Shown here one piece after another: positions 17,924 through 26,391 of a stretch of 64,000 bases of DNA; the stretch's first letter is position 1; each line of letters begins with the position of its first letter. The DNA is from an uncultured Anaeromusa sp. (lineage in GTDB: Bacteria > Bacillota > Negativicutes > Anaeromusales > Anaeromusaceae), in assembly GCF_963676855.1 (NCBI RefSeq), contig NZ_OY781460.1, forward strand, positions 2,951,501 to 3,015,500, read 5' to 3'. Both the position numbers and the translations under genes were made by a program. Below the pieces are notes generated by a model. It worked only from the letters and a program-made list of their open reading frames with translations, had not been told where the DNA came from and did no database searches.

Positions 17924-18430
17924 TTATACCTTTGCGGCTTCTTCATTCCAAATTTTTGTTACTTTGTCCGCCTTAGCGGCTACTTCTTCAGCCATCTTCT
18001 TCCGGTAATCCTTCAGCTTGGCGGCTAAATTTTCATTGCCTACAGCCAGTATTTGCACAGCGAAAATCGCGGCATTCTTGGCGCCGTCCACAGCCATCGT
18101 AGCTACAGGAATTCCTGAAGGCATCTGCACAATGCTCAAAAGAGCGTCAAATCCAGCCAAGGGCGTTGCCGCAATCGGCACACCAATTACCGGCAGCGTA
18201 GTAAAGCTGGCAATCACGCCAGGCAAATGGGCTGCTGCGCCGGCGGCGGCAATAATGACTTTCACGCCGCGCTCAGCAGCGCCGGCAGCAAACTCATGAA
18301 CCACATCCGGCGTACGATGCGCCGAAGCCACAATGACTTCACATTCCACACCAAAAGACTTGAGTACTTTGGCCGCTCCTTCCAGCCTAGGCCAGTCGGA
18401 ATCGCTTCCCATTATGATAGCAACCTTCAT
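17924..18430 (-). CDS. purE: N5-carboxyaminoimidazole ribonucleotide mutase
   Basis: 168-residue class I PurE that isomerises N5-CAIR to CAIR. It has the MGSDSDW phosphate loop, SAHRTPD and [20 protein letters not shown]. The ATG at 18430 is served by AAAGGAGG; the nine codons upstream in frame are not needed. No purK is adjacent. First gene of purECFMNHD, behind the structured leader at 18495-18602. Confidence 0.96.
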   Translation of the reverse strand: MKVAIIMGSDSDWPRLEGAAKVLKSFGVECEVIVASAHRTPDVVHEFAAGAAERGVKVIIAAAGAAAHLPGVIASFTTLPVIGVPIAATPLAGFDALLSIVQMPSGIPVATMAVDGAKNAAIFAVQILAVGNENLAAKLKDYRKKMAEEVAAKADKVTKIWNEEAAKV

Positions 18431-18494
18431 AAACAGCCTCCTTTTGCATTTCACCATTTCATCATCTCATTTATATTGGGTCAGTTCTATGTTT

Positions 18495-18602
18495 GCTGCG
18501 ATTCTCCTGCACCTTTCCTTCCGGCACCGGACCTGTTGCGGAAGGAAAACCCGGAGAACAGGCGCGGAAGAGTTTCCTCTTCCGCGTCGTGGCTGCATCG
18601 CC
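18495..18602 (-). ncRNA. Structured leader of the pur operon, unassigned
   Basis: A three-way-junction shape is visible on the minus strand: a closing helix GCGAT/ATCGC (18601-18597 with 18502-18498), a 10-bp hairpin with a GAAA tetraloop (18586-18563), and a second 10-bp hairpin (18548-18514) whose 15-base loop carries AACAGG that can pair with CCTGTT (18562-18557) between the hairpins, forming a pseudoknot. Neither hairpin has a T run, so it is not a simple terminator. It does not match the purine, PRPP, ZTP or THF riboswitches as I know them. Confidence 0.55.
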
Positions 18603-18631
18603 TCACAGGATATTTTAAAAGTAGCTGCGTC

Positions 18632-20002
18632 CTATTCCGCAAGGAACATATAGCGCAGCACCACCAGCACCGCCAGAATATAAACAATCCAATGCACTTC
18701 TTTAGCACGTCCATTGATGAGCTTTAAGAGCGGATATAGCACCAAACCGGCGGAAATACCGTTGGCAATGCTATACGTGAAAGGCATCAGAATAATGGTC
18801 ATAAAGGCAGGAAAAAACTCGGTAAAATCAGTGAAATCAATGTTGCGCACTGACTCCATCATCAAGGCACCGACAATAATCAAGGCCGGAGCCGTTGCCG
18901 CGCTGGGAATTAACCCCACCAACGGTGTGAAGAACATAGATAACAAGAACAGCGAGCCGCAGACCACAGCCGTTAGACCGGTACGACCGCCAACACCAAC
19001 GCCAGCGGCGCTTTCTACAAAAGCGGTAATGGTGCTGGTTCCCAAAAGCGAACCGATGCTGACACCAGCGGCATCAGTAAGCATCGCTTTACCCATGCCG
19101 GGAAAGCGTCCCGTTTTGTCCATCAGGCCGGCTTTCGTAGCCATCCCCACCATGGTACCCATGGCGTCGAAGAGTTCCACAAAAGTAAACGTAAAAATAA
19201 TGGTTAAGAGGCCCATATTCAAAGCGCCCATAATGTCCAAGGCGAAAAAAGCATTGCGGCTAAAATCCGGAATGGAAACCGGCGAAAAACCGGCGGGAAT
19301 GTTAACAATGCCCGTGGCAATGCCTGCAAGCGAAGTCAGCAGAATGCCGATCAAAATAGCGCCCTTTACTTGACGCCCCATCAGAATTGCCGTAATAAAA
19401 AGACCGCACAACGCTAAAAACACATCTGGGCTGCCCAGCTTGCCCAGCTCAATAATAGTTTCAAAAGATAGCGGCGTGCCATTACCATGTGCCGCTACGA
19501 TCTTTTCCATCGTCGGCGGAATGAGCGATAAGCGAATACTCATAATACCGGAAAGCTTCAAACCAACAACGGTGATAAACAAGCCAATCCCTACAGTAAT
19601 AGCCTGTTTCAAGACCATGGGCATGCCTTCCACCAGCAACTGGCGAACTCTAGTAACCGTCAACAAGATAAAAATAAGGCCAGAAATAAAAACAGCGCCT
19701 AAAGCGGCCTGCCACGGTACACCCATACCGATGATAACAGTAAAAGCGTAGAATGCATTCAAGCCCATTCCCGGAGCCATGGCGATCGGATAGTTAACAA
19801 ACAAGCCCATCATAATTGTAACCAGACCGGCTCCAATAGAAGTGGCCAGCAAGACGGCGTTTTTGTCCATCCCTGCGGCGCCCAGAATGCTGGGATTGAC
19901 AAACAGGATATAGGCCATGGCCATAAACGTAGTAATCCCTGCGGTGATTTCGGTATTTACATTGGTGTTTCTTTCACGCAATGCAAATAGCTTTTCCAAC
20001 AT
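18632..20002 (-). CDS. NCS2-family purine permease (AzgA type)
   Basis: 456-residue membrane protein with about 12-14 helices. The N-terminus (TEITAGITTFMAMAYILFVNPSIL), the VNYPIAMAPGMGLNAFYAF segment and FDAMGTMVGMA mark the AzgA/PbuG branch of NCS2 carriers, which import guanine, hypoxanthine or adenine by proton symport. The upstream guanine-type riboswitch points to guanine/hypoxanthine (PbuG-like). A GAGGAG site precedes the ATG. It lies upstream of purE in the same direction with no convincing terminator between. Confidence 0.92.
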   Translation of the reverse strand: MLEKLFALRERNTNVNTEITAGITTFMAMAYILFVNPSILGAAGMDKNAVLLATSIGAGLVTIMMGLFVNYPIAMAPGMGLNAFYAFTVIIGMGVPWQAALGAVFISGLIFILLTVTRVRQLLVEGMPMVLKQAITVGIGLFITVVGLKLSGIMSIRLSLIPPTMEKIVAAHGNGTPLSFETIIELGKLGSPDVFLALCGLFITAILMGRQVKGAILIGILLTSLAGIATGIVNIPAGFSPVSIPDFSRNAFFALDIMGALNMGLLTIIFTFTFVELFDAMGTMVGMATKAGLMDKTGRFPGMGKAMLTDAAGVSIGSLLGTSTITAFVESAAGVGVGGRTGLTAVVCGSLFLLSMFFTPLVGLIPSAATAPALIIVGALMMESVRNIDFTDFTEFFPAFMTIILMPFTYSIANGISAGLVLYPLLKLINGRAKEVHWIVYILAVLVVLRYMFLAE

Positions 20003-20087
20003 GTGCGTCTCTCCTCTGTCTGCTATTTTTTTGATACCTAGAGAAATCTCCTGATTTTCCGAATAAGCGCAGCTACCCGCTCAAACA

Positions 20088-20143
20088 AAAAACACCGCCA
20101 GAAAATTCGCGGGTTTTGCCTGAGCGAAAATTCCGTCCGGTGC
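20088..20143 (-). terminator. Riboswitch-controlled terminator of the permease
   Basis: A long imperfect hairpin (GCACCG... with ...CGGTG) on the minus strand followed by TTTTTT (20093-20088). It is the expression platform of the guanine riboswitch. Confidence 0.8.
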
Positions 20144-20194
20144 GGCAGCTAGGGAGTCTTTCCCTGCACTATCTGGCATCTGCTGGAGATTCCG

Positions 20195-20261
20195 CTCGTA
20201 GTCAGACAATTTACGGTTGTCCGGTAGAGACATTTGGGCCGTATTCCCAAACATATACGAG
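20195..20261 (-). promoter_or_regulatory. Purine riboswitch, guanine class
   Basis: The minus strand shows the whole aptamer: P1 CTCGTA/TACGAG, GTTTGGGAATACGGCCCAAA, TCTCTACCGG and ACAACCGTAAATTGT. The ligand-specifying base in the last junction is C (GACTACGAG, complement of g20201), which selects guanine or hypoxanthine rather than adenine. High guanine should terminate transcription at 20143-20088 before the permease. Confidence 0.96.
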
Positions 20262-20281
20262 CCGTATGCGGTTACGGTTTT

Positions 20282-20310
20282 ATTTTAACAGCATCAGCAG
20301 AGTGAGTCAA
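20282..20310 (-). promoter_or_regulatory. Promoter of the riboswitch-permease unit
   Basis: TTGACT (20310-20305), 17-base spacer, TAAAAT (20287-20282), about 20 bases before the aptamer. Confidence 0.75.
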
Positions 20311-20462
20311 CGAAAACATGAACCTTGTTTCTTTATTTTTCTTTAACGTTCGGGTTTCTTGTTTTCTCTTTCCCCTTAAGACTTCTTCTACTTTGTACGA
20401 TATAAGGGATGAAGGTCCCGCATCATACATGACCGATTTTAACATAAAGGAGGCCCCTCGTC

Positions 20463-20663
20463 ATGATCGAACGCATTCAACGAATCAATCGTATCCGCCC
20501 TGTTGACTCTTACTCCTCGGGGCAGTCCGGTTTGAAACAAAAACGCAAAAAACAAGCTCCTTCCTTTGGTCGTTCCCTGCAAAAGGAAGTGGCTGCCGAA
20601 GCGGATAAAGAGAAAAGCACTCCCTTGCCGCCGTTACAAGCAACCATTTACTATACGGTGTAA
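20463..20663 (+). CDS. Small basic protein of unknown function
   Basis: 66 residues beginning MIERIQRINRIRPVDSYSSG with a lysine/arginine-rich centre and a hydrophobic end (ATIYYTV). I do not recognise it. It is supported as real by an AAAGGAGG site nine bases before the ATG and by a terminator (now split by an IS) just after it. No membrane segment or signal peptide. Confidence 0.55.
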   Translation: MIERIQRINRIRPVDSYSSGQSGLKQKRKKQAPSFGRSLQKEVAAEADKEKSTPLPPLQATIYYTV

Positions 20664-20761
20664 AAACTCAGCATAAAAAAAGACCTTGCACAAGCTTCGA
20701 AATGGACTGCTCCCCAAAGTGTAGACAAGAAAATAAAAGCCTATCGTAGAATTACTTGTTT

Positions 20762-21613
20762 TTACATGGCCTTACTCCGTATCTCATAAGGAGTAAGGCC
20801 ATTTTTTAAATTGATTCGTTCATAGTTATAGAATGATACATATTCAGCAACAATCTCCGATAAAAATTCCCGATTGGGAAAGGTCATGCGATTTAAACAT
20901 TCCGCTTTCAATGTACCGAAGAAGTTCTCCATGGATGAATTATCGTAAGGGCAACCTCTATTAGACATTGATGGTTGAAAGTGGTATTCTTTGCTTAGGT
21001 TGTAATATGCGCTTGAGGTATACTGCGACCCTTGGTCACTGTGGAGTGCTAGTCCATCAGTGGCCTTTTCATTTTTTAATGCATCCTGAATTGTATCGGT
21101 TACTAGAGAAACAGTCATATCATTTCCTATGCGATAGTTCAGCACCATTTTTCCACATAAATCGATAACTGCACACATATAAGCCATTCCCTGCGCTGTA
21201 GGGATATAGGTGATATCCGTCGCCCAGAAACAGTTTGGTTTTTCTTGATAAAACTGCCGTTGCAACAGATTTTCGTAGCGATGAATTGCCTGTTTGTAAT
21301 AAGTATAAGGACGTGCACGGCGAATCTGCGCTAAAACATCCAGCTTCCGCATAATACGCAAGACCGGTTTAGCGTTCAAAATTCGCCCGGTTTGTTGCTG
21401 AATCCAGAGCCGAACCCGGCGATATCCATAAGTAAAGTTGCATTGCTGCTGACAAGCCATAACCTGCTTTTTGAGCCAAGCATCTTGATCTGGATCGTAA
21501 ATCCGTTTTCGCCAAGCATAATAACCGCTACGTGTTATTTCTAAGATGCGACAAAGCGACTGCACCGGATACTTGTTTCTCAATCGCTCGACCACACGGT
21601 ATTTTGCTCTCAC
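20762..21613 (-). CDS. IS3-family transposase OrfB (DDE integrase)
   Basis: 283 residues with an N-terminal HTH_21-type region (CRILEITRSGYYAWRKR) and an rve integrase core. The DDE residues are in WATDITYIPT, LHSDQGSQYTS and SSMENFFGTLKAE. It begins with GTG overlapping the orfA stop as GTGA, with a GGAAGG site, so expression is probably by coupled re-initiation. I saw no A6G slippery heptamer of the kind used by IS150. Confidence 0.93.
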   Translation of the reverse strand: MRAKYRVVERLRNKYPVQSLCRILEITRSGYYAWRKRIYDPDQDAWLKKQVMACQQQCNFTYGYRRVRLWIQQQTGRILNAKPVLRIMRKLDVLAQIRRARPYTYYKQAIHRYENLLQRQFYQEKPNCFWATDITYIPTAQGMAYMCAVIDLCGKMVLNYRIGNDMTVSLVTDTIQDALKNEKATDGLALHSDQGSQYTSSAYYNLSKEYHFQPSMSNRGCPYDNSSMENFFGTLKAECLNRMTFPNREFLSEIVAEYVSFYNYERINLKNGLTPYEIRSKAM

Positions 21614-21912
21614 ATCCTTCCAACTTCTAATAGAAAATTTCGCAAAACTTCTATTTGCATACGAAGCTCAATCAGCTCATTGTTGCGAAACACCTCAGCA
21701 TCTTGGGAGTCTTTGACAGGTCGTCCTTTTTTACGTACAACATATCCTTTTGCAATAAGGTTCCTTTTCCGTTTATGTCGATAAAGAAGATTTTTTATTT
21801 GTGTGAAGGTTAGGGGGTATGTTTCTGAGATTTGGCGGTATGTTTCGCCCGCAGATCTGCGGCGAAATACCTCGGCTGCTATAGTTTCTACTTTGGTATA
21901 TTTTCTAGACAT
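21610..21912 (-). CDS. IS3-family OrfA (helix-turn-helix)
   Basis: 100-residue DNA-binding protein with an HTH (AAEVFRRRSAGETYRQISETYPLT) and a C-terminal leucine-rich coiled coil (LIELRMQIEVLRNFLLEV) for multimerisation with OrfB. The ATG at 21912 follows ACAGGAGG and is preferred to one nine codons upstream. Confidence 0.88.
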   Translation of the reverse strand: MSRKYTKVETIAAEVFRRRSAGETYRQISETYPLTFTQIKNLLYRHKRKRNLIAKGYVVRKKGRPVKDSQDAEVFRNNELIELRMQIEVLRNFLLEVGRM

Positions 21913-22084
21913 AGCAAGACCTCCTGTTGTAATTTTCATTCTACAACAGGAGGTCTTTTATTTCACTGTCCTGATTTTGGGATGCAGTCCAAAAAGCTCT
22001 AATGCAAGGCCTTTTTGTTTATGTCGGCAGGCTAAGTGATTTTGGCCTTTGGAGAAAAAACGACTGTGCCCCGAGACATATTAA

Positions 22085-23638
22085 TTATTCAAATTCAATT
22101 GTTGCTGGCGGTTTCCCTGTGCAATCATAAAGCACACGGTTAACGCCTTTTACTTCATTTACAATACGGCTGGTAACAATCGCAAGTACTTCCCACGGAA
22201 GCTGCGCGCTTTCAGCTGTCATAAAATCAGATGTCATAACAGCACGAAGAGCAATCGCATAATCATACGTACGGCCATCGCCCATAACACCAACCGAACG
22301 CATATTGGTGAGCGCTGCAAAATACTGTCCCAGATCTTTCGCTACTCCGGCTTTTGCTACTTCTTCACGGTAAATAGCATCCGCATCCTGAACGATCTGT
22401 ACTTTTTCTTCTGTCACTTCACCGATGATACGAATACCAAGTCCCGGACCTGGGAACGGCTGACGGCTGACAAGATATTCCGGAATCTGTAATTCCCGAC
22501 CAGCTTTTCTTACTTCATCTTTAAATAACAGGCGCAGCGGTTCTACGATTTCTTTGAAATCGACATAATCAGGCAGACCGCCTACATTATGATGGGATTT
22601 GATAACCGCCGATTTACCCAGACCACTTTCGATAACGTCCGGATAGATGGTTCCCTGTACGAGGAAATCCACTTTGCCAATTTTTTTAGCTTCATCTTCG
22701 AATACACGAATGAATTCTTCGCCAATAATTTTACGCTTTGTTTCCGGATCAGTAACACCCTTGAGTTTTGCATAGAAACGCTCTTTAACATTTACGCGAA
22801 TGAAGTTCAGATCATAATGACCATCCGGGCCAAATATAGCTTCTACTTCATCGCCTTCATTTTTTCTCAGTAAGCCATGATCAACAAATACACAGGTCAA
22901 TTGTTTGCCGACAGCTTTTGACAGCAATACAGCAGCAACAGAGGAGTCAACCCCGCCCGACAATGCGCAGAGAACTTTTCCGCCGCCAATCTTCTGGCGA
23001 AGCTTCTGAATTGTCGCTTCTACGAAGGAATCCATTTTCCAATCGCCATTGCATTCACATACATTGAAAATAAAGTTATGAAGCATTTTCATACCTTCAA
23101 CTGTATGCATAACTTCCGGATGGAACTGTACAGCATAGAGTTTTTCGGCTTCATTTTCCATCGCTGCCACCGGACATACAGGTGTAGAGGCTGTAACCTT
23201 AAAGGATGCCGGAGCTTCGGCAATATAATCCGTATGACTCATCCAGCAAATCGTTTCCTTGGAAACCCCTGCAAAGATTTTAGAGCTTTCGTCTTTAATG
23301 CTGACTTCCGTTTTGCCATATTCGCTGACAGGAGCTGTTGCAACCTTGCCGCCCAGTAAATGTGCCATAAGCTGTGAGCCGTAGCAAATTCCCAAAACCG
23401 GAATTCCCAGCTTTAAAATGTCTGCACTGCATACGGCAGAATCCTTTTCATACACACTATTCGGGCCGCCGGTAAAAATAATCCCCTTCGGCTGCATTTT
23501 TTTTATCTCTTCAATGCTCATCGTATACGGAAAAACTTCGCAATATACGTTGCACTCTCTGACGCGTCTGGCAATCAGCTGGTTGTACTGCCCGCCAAAG
23601 TCCATAACCAAAACCAATTCATTTTGTTTGGCATTCAT
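22085..23638 (-). CDS. guaA: GMP synthase (glutamine-hydrolysing)
   Basis: 517-residue enzyme converting XMP to GMP. The N-terminal class I amidotransferase has the [12 protein letters not shown] nucleophile elbow and the FHPEV His-Glu; the ATP pyrophosphatase has the [12 protein letters not shown]-loop; the dimerisation domain ends in KPPATIEFE. The ATG at 23638 follows AAAGGGGG. Sampled lines are about 33-50% GC, AT-richer than flanking genes. Its original terminator is broken by the IS. Confidence 0.96.
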   Translation of the reverse strand: MNAKQNELVLVMDFGGQYNQLIARRVRECNVYCEVFPYTMSIEEIKKMQPKGIIFTGGPNSVYEKDSAVCSADILKLGIPVLGICYGSQLMAHLLGGKVATAPVSEYGKTEVSIKDESSKIFAGVSKETICWMSHTDYIAEAPASFKVTASTPVCPVAAMENEAEKLYAVQFHPEVMHTVEGMKMLHNFIFNVCECNGDWKMDSFVEATIQKLRQKIGGGKVLCALSGGVDSSVAAVLLSKAVGKQLTCVFVDHGLLRKNEGDEVEAIFGPDGHYDLNFIRVNVKERFYAKLKGVTDPETKRKIIGEEFIRVFEDEAKKIGKVDFLVQGTIYPDVIESGLGKSAVIKSHHNVGGLPDYVDFKEIVEPLRLLFKDEVRKAGRELQIPEYLVSRQPFPGPGLGIRIIGEVTEEKVQIVQDADAIYREEVAKAGVAKDLGQYFAALTNMRSVGVMGDGRTYDYAIALRAVMTSDFMTAESAQLPWEVLAIVTSRIVNEVKGVNRVLYDCTGKPPATIEFE

Positions 23639-23687
23639 GAACAAGAACCCCCTTTTCTATATGAAGAAAATTAAACCACACCCGAGG

Positions 23688-24512
23688 CTACTTGTAAATA
23701 CCCTTTAAGAGCGTTTCTTTACGCAAACTGGCGCATTCACACTCTCCTACAGCCCGTAAATGACGGATAGTGTCAAGAAGAATGCGGCTGAGCATGGGGG
23801 CGTCATCATAAAAAATATCTTGTAAATCTTTGTGCGACCAGTTTTTCACAACTCCTTCGCCGTAGTTAACGACAAAGTACAACCCTGCAAAACAGGCGCC
23901 AATTTCCCTCGCCAGATATACTTCCGGACAAATGCTCTGGCCAACGATATCGGCATGCCCCTTGAGCATAGCGATTTCCGCCGGACTTTCAAAATGCCGT
24001 CCGTCTGTAACCGCATATATTCCTCTGCTGAAAATGCGGCCCAAGTAGTGCTCTTTAGCCGTTTCCACCAGCACTTCCCGCATTTCCGGACAGATAGCAT
24101 CACGCATTACCAGCAGGTAATGTCCCTCGAGGCCGACGTCCTTGCGCATGGACTGATCTAAATAATCATGGGGAATGACAATGTCCCGGGGATCCAGGAG
24201 ATGATTGACTGTACCAACACCGCCTTCCCCTAGAATGCGACGTACGCCTGCCTCGCGGAGCACCCAGAAAATCTGCCTAGAAGCGTCGGCGCGGCTGACC
24301 TGCCGGCCCCAGCCATGCATTTTGCAAGTTAACACCGGCTTTTCATCTACCGTAAACAGCCGAAACGGCGGACTTTCACCATAAGGCGTTTCAAAAACCA
24401 GTTGGTCTTCCAAAAGAACAACCCCTGGATCATCCGCCCCTAAGGGAAAATCACTGGACAGCGTGCCTGAACCGCCTATGACTGCAAAATCAGCCTGAAC
24501 CGTTACTTTCAT
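23688..24512 (-). CDS. MTAP/PNP-family nucleoside phosphorylase, probable futalosine-pathway enzyme
   Basis: 274 residues of the methylthioadenosine/purine nucleoside phosphorylase family (AVIGGSGTL, phosphate-binding segments GEGGVGTVNHLLDPRDIVIPHDYLDQS, DGRHFESPAEI). The ATG overlaps the mqnC stop (ATGA) with a GAGGTGGGAG site. In this operon it could remove the base from aminodeoxyfutalosine or futalosine, the step usually done by MqnB or MTAN; the family is also used for methylthioadenosine or methylthioinosine salvage. Substrate is inference from context. Confidence 0.82.
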   Translation of the reverse strand: MKVTVQADFAVIGGSGTLSSDFPLGADDPGVVLLEDQLVFETPYGESPPFRLFTVDEKPVLTCKMHGWGRQVSRADASRQIFWVLREAGVRRILGEGGVGTVNHLLDPRDIVIPHDYLDQSMRKDVGLEGHYLLVMRDAICPEMREVLVETAKEHYLGRIFSRGIYAVTDGRHFESPAEIAMLKGHADIVGQSICPEVYLAREIGACFAGLYFVVNYGEGVVKNWSHKDLQDIFYDDAPMLSRILLDTIRHLRAVGECECASLRKETLLKGIYK

Positions 24513-25546
24513 GCTCCCACCTCACCGTCAAAACGTTTGATAATTTCATATACCGTATTGCGCTGCGCTGGTCTTCGCCCAGCTTGTCGAATCAGACGTA
24601 CCATAGACTCCACATTCATTGCATGCGATGTACCCGCCGCCTTAACAACATTTTCCTCCAACATGACACTGCCCAAATCATTAGCGCCAAACGCAAGGGT
24701 CAGCTGCCCAATTTCCTTGCCCTGGGTCACCCAAGAGCCTTGCACCGTGTGAATGTTATCCAGATACAGCCGCGCCACCGCCAGCGTACGCAAGTATTCC
24801 CATGAAGAGATCTTTTCGCCCCCCAGTTCATTATTCCCTGGTTGGTATGTCCAGAGAATAAACGCCCGGAAGCCGCCGGTTTCCTCTTGCAAGCGTTTGA
24901 TTTTATCCAAATGCTCCAGCCGCTGCGCTCGGCTTTCCCCCATACCAATCACCATGGTGGCTGTCGTGCCAAAGCCCAAAAGCTGTGCCTGACGCATTAC
25001 GTCCAGCCATTCGCCGCTGGAAATTTTTTTAGGACTGACGCGTTGGCGAATCTCATCCACTAAGATTTCCGCGCCACCTCCTGGCAGCGAATCCAATCCA
25101 GCCTCCCGTAACTGCCGCAGCACTTCCGGTATTGAAAGACCGCTTTGCCTGGAAAAATAAAGAATCTCCGTCGGCGAAAACGAATGAATCACGATATTAT
25201 AGCGCGCCTTAATGGCTCGTACCAAATCCAAATACCAAGAAAAAGGCAAATCCGGATGCAGCCCCCCTTGCATGAGAATTTGCGTGCCGCCGGCCGCTAC
25301 GGTCTCGCCGACCTTCTCCAACACCTCTTCATGAGTCAATACATAGCCTTCCGGATGCCCGGGCCGCCTAAAAAAAGCACAAAAGCGACACTCGCTAGTG
25401 CAAATATTTGTATAGTTAATGTTGCGATCCACAATAAAGGTTACCGTATCATCTGGGAAACGATGACGTCGACAAGCGTCTGCCGCCAAACCCAACGTTA
25501 GAATATCTTCTTGTTCCAGAAGCGCCAAGGCTTCTTCTCTTTTCAT
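24509..25546 (-). CDS. mqnC: Cyclic dehypoxanthinylfutalosine synthase (radical SAM)
   Basis: 345-residue radical SAM enzyme that cyclises dehypoxanthinylfutalosine in menaquinone synthesis. The cluster motif CTSECRFCAF (CxxxCxxC) is near residues 49-58, followed by GGTQILMQGGLHPDLP and SLPGGGAEI, all typical of MqnC. Start and stop overlap its neighbours by 4 bases (ATGA). Confidence 0.94.
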   Translation of the reverse strand: MKREEALALLEQEDILTLGLAADACRRHRFPDDTVTFIVDRNINYTNICTSECRFCAFFRRPGHPEGYVLTHEEVLEKVGETVAAGGTQILMQGGLHPDLPFSWYLDLVRAIKARYNIVIHSFSPTEILYFSRQSGLSIPEVLRQLREAGLDSLPGGGAEILVDEIRQRVSPKKISSGEWLDVMRQAQLLGFGTTATMVIGMGESRAQRLEHLDKIKRLQEETGGFRAFILWTYQPGNNELGGEKISSWEYLRTLAVARLYLDNIHTVQGSWVTQGKEIGQLTLAFGANDLGSVMLEENVVKAAGTSHAMNVESMVRLIRQAGRRPAQRNTVYEIIKRFDGEVGA

Positions 25547-26391
25547 GCCTGCGACTCCCCCGCAAACACCAGTTGCGGCACCTGCTCAATCAAGTCCAGA
25601 GCATGCGCCCGTTGATAAAAGCCCAATAAGGCCTGCTGATGCTTAGGTGTCATATCGTAATTTAAAAGGCCAATATAATGCACAATTTCTGCCGGCGTAA
25701 AGCCGTCCCGGCGAATCCAAGCCGCCGCCTCTTCCAAATGCTCCAACCCATAAGTAAAAGCGTCTCTAAGTCGCTGCTGTACTTGTTGCAGTGCCTGGGG
25801 TTGCGCTGCGGCAAACTCGCGCCGGGCCACCCAAACCGCATAGACCATGCCGCCTCCAGTCAGTTCCCGCCATTGGCCGCCCATATCATAATAATAATAG
25901 CCTTCTTGCTGATGCAAGTACGCCCCCAAGGCATCATCCCCGATAAACAGCACTGCGTCGGCTTCATCCAAAATTCCTTCCGACCACAAAGATGCCGTGG
26001 TTTCATAGCGAACTTGGTGCAACCCGTACTGCTGCGCCAGCACAACCTTCAACTGACGATGGGAGGTAGCAGACTTACTTGTCAGCAACACCTTGCCGCC
26101 TTCCAGTTTCTCTAGCGGTTTTTTAGAAACAAGTAAGATGCTTTCCAGCGCAGTCTCGGCACTGATTGACAAATTCGGCAAAAGCAGAAGCTTATCTGCA
26201 TGTTGTGCATAAACAATGGATGAAACCGGACTGACATCCAATTCACCAGCCAACAATTTCCCGTTCAACACGGCCGGTACATCGCAAACAACATCAAGTC
26301 CAGCAGCAAAGCCGCCTTCCATTAAGGCATAATCTAAAGGCAAACAGTTCAAAAATTGAATATGTCCTACTCTAGGACGCGTTTCACTCAT
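25543..26391 (-). CDS. mqnA: Chorismate dehydratase
   Basis: 282-residue periplasmic-binding-fold enzyme that dehydrates chorismate to 3-enolpyruvylbenzoate, the first futalosine step. It starts MSETRPRVGHIQFLNCLPLDYAL and carries SSIVYAQHADKLLLLPNLSI and DALGAYL. A long upstream extension inside mqnE is rejected because GGGAGG is spaced for the ATG at 26391. MqnD is a relative, but position beside mqnE and the N-terminus favour MqnA. Confidence 0.9.
   Translation of the reverse strand: MSETRPRVGHIQFLNCLPLDYALMEGGFAAGLDVVCDVPAVLNGKLLAGELDVSPVSSIVYAQHADKLLLLPNLSISAETALESILLVSKKPLEKLEGGKVLLTSKSATSHRQLKVVLAQQYGLHQVRYETTASLWSEGILDEADAVLFIGDDALGAYLHQQEGYYYYDMGGQWRELTGGGMVYAVWVARREFAAAQPQALQQVQQRLRDAFTYGLEHLEEAAAWIRRDGFTPAEIVHYIGLLNYDMTPKHQQALLGFYQRAHALDLIEQVPQLVFAGESQA

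Larger units (their letters stand above)
20703..21991 (-). mobile_element. IS3-family insertion sequence, about 1.29 kb
   Basis: Terminal inverted repeats of about 36 bp: TGGACTGCTCCCCAAAG at the left end and TGGACTGCATCCCAAAA at the right end (reverse strand). Inside are orfA and orfB on the minus strand. Flanks are A-rich on both sides, so a clean 3-4 bp target duplication cannot be called. The element looks complete and undecayed. Confidence 0.93.
20677..22016. terminator. Bidirectional terminator split by an IS element
   Basis: The half-stem AAAAAGACCTTGCA (20677-20690) plus AGCTT (20693-20697) lies left of the IS. Its partners AAGCT (21994-21998) and TGCAAGGCCTTTTT (22003-22016) lie right of it. 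Joined, they form a near-perfect hairpin with T runs on both strands, serving the small ORF (+) and guaA (-). The IS sits in the loop. Confidence 0.75.

Noticed and set aside
18557..18600. GC-rich hairpin as the permease terminator
   Set aside because: No T run follows the stem on the minus strand, and it forms part of a larger junction, so it was not called a terminator.
21590..21640. Programmed frameshift fusing OrfA and OrfB
   Set aside because: No A6G-type slippery heptamer was seen in the overlap; a GTGA stop-start overlap with a GGAAGG site explains OrfB expression more simply.
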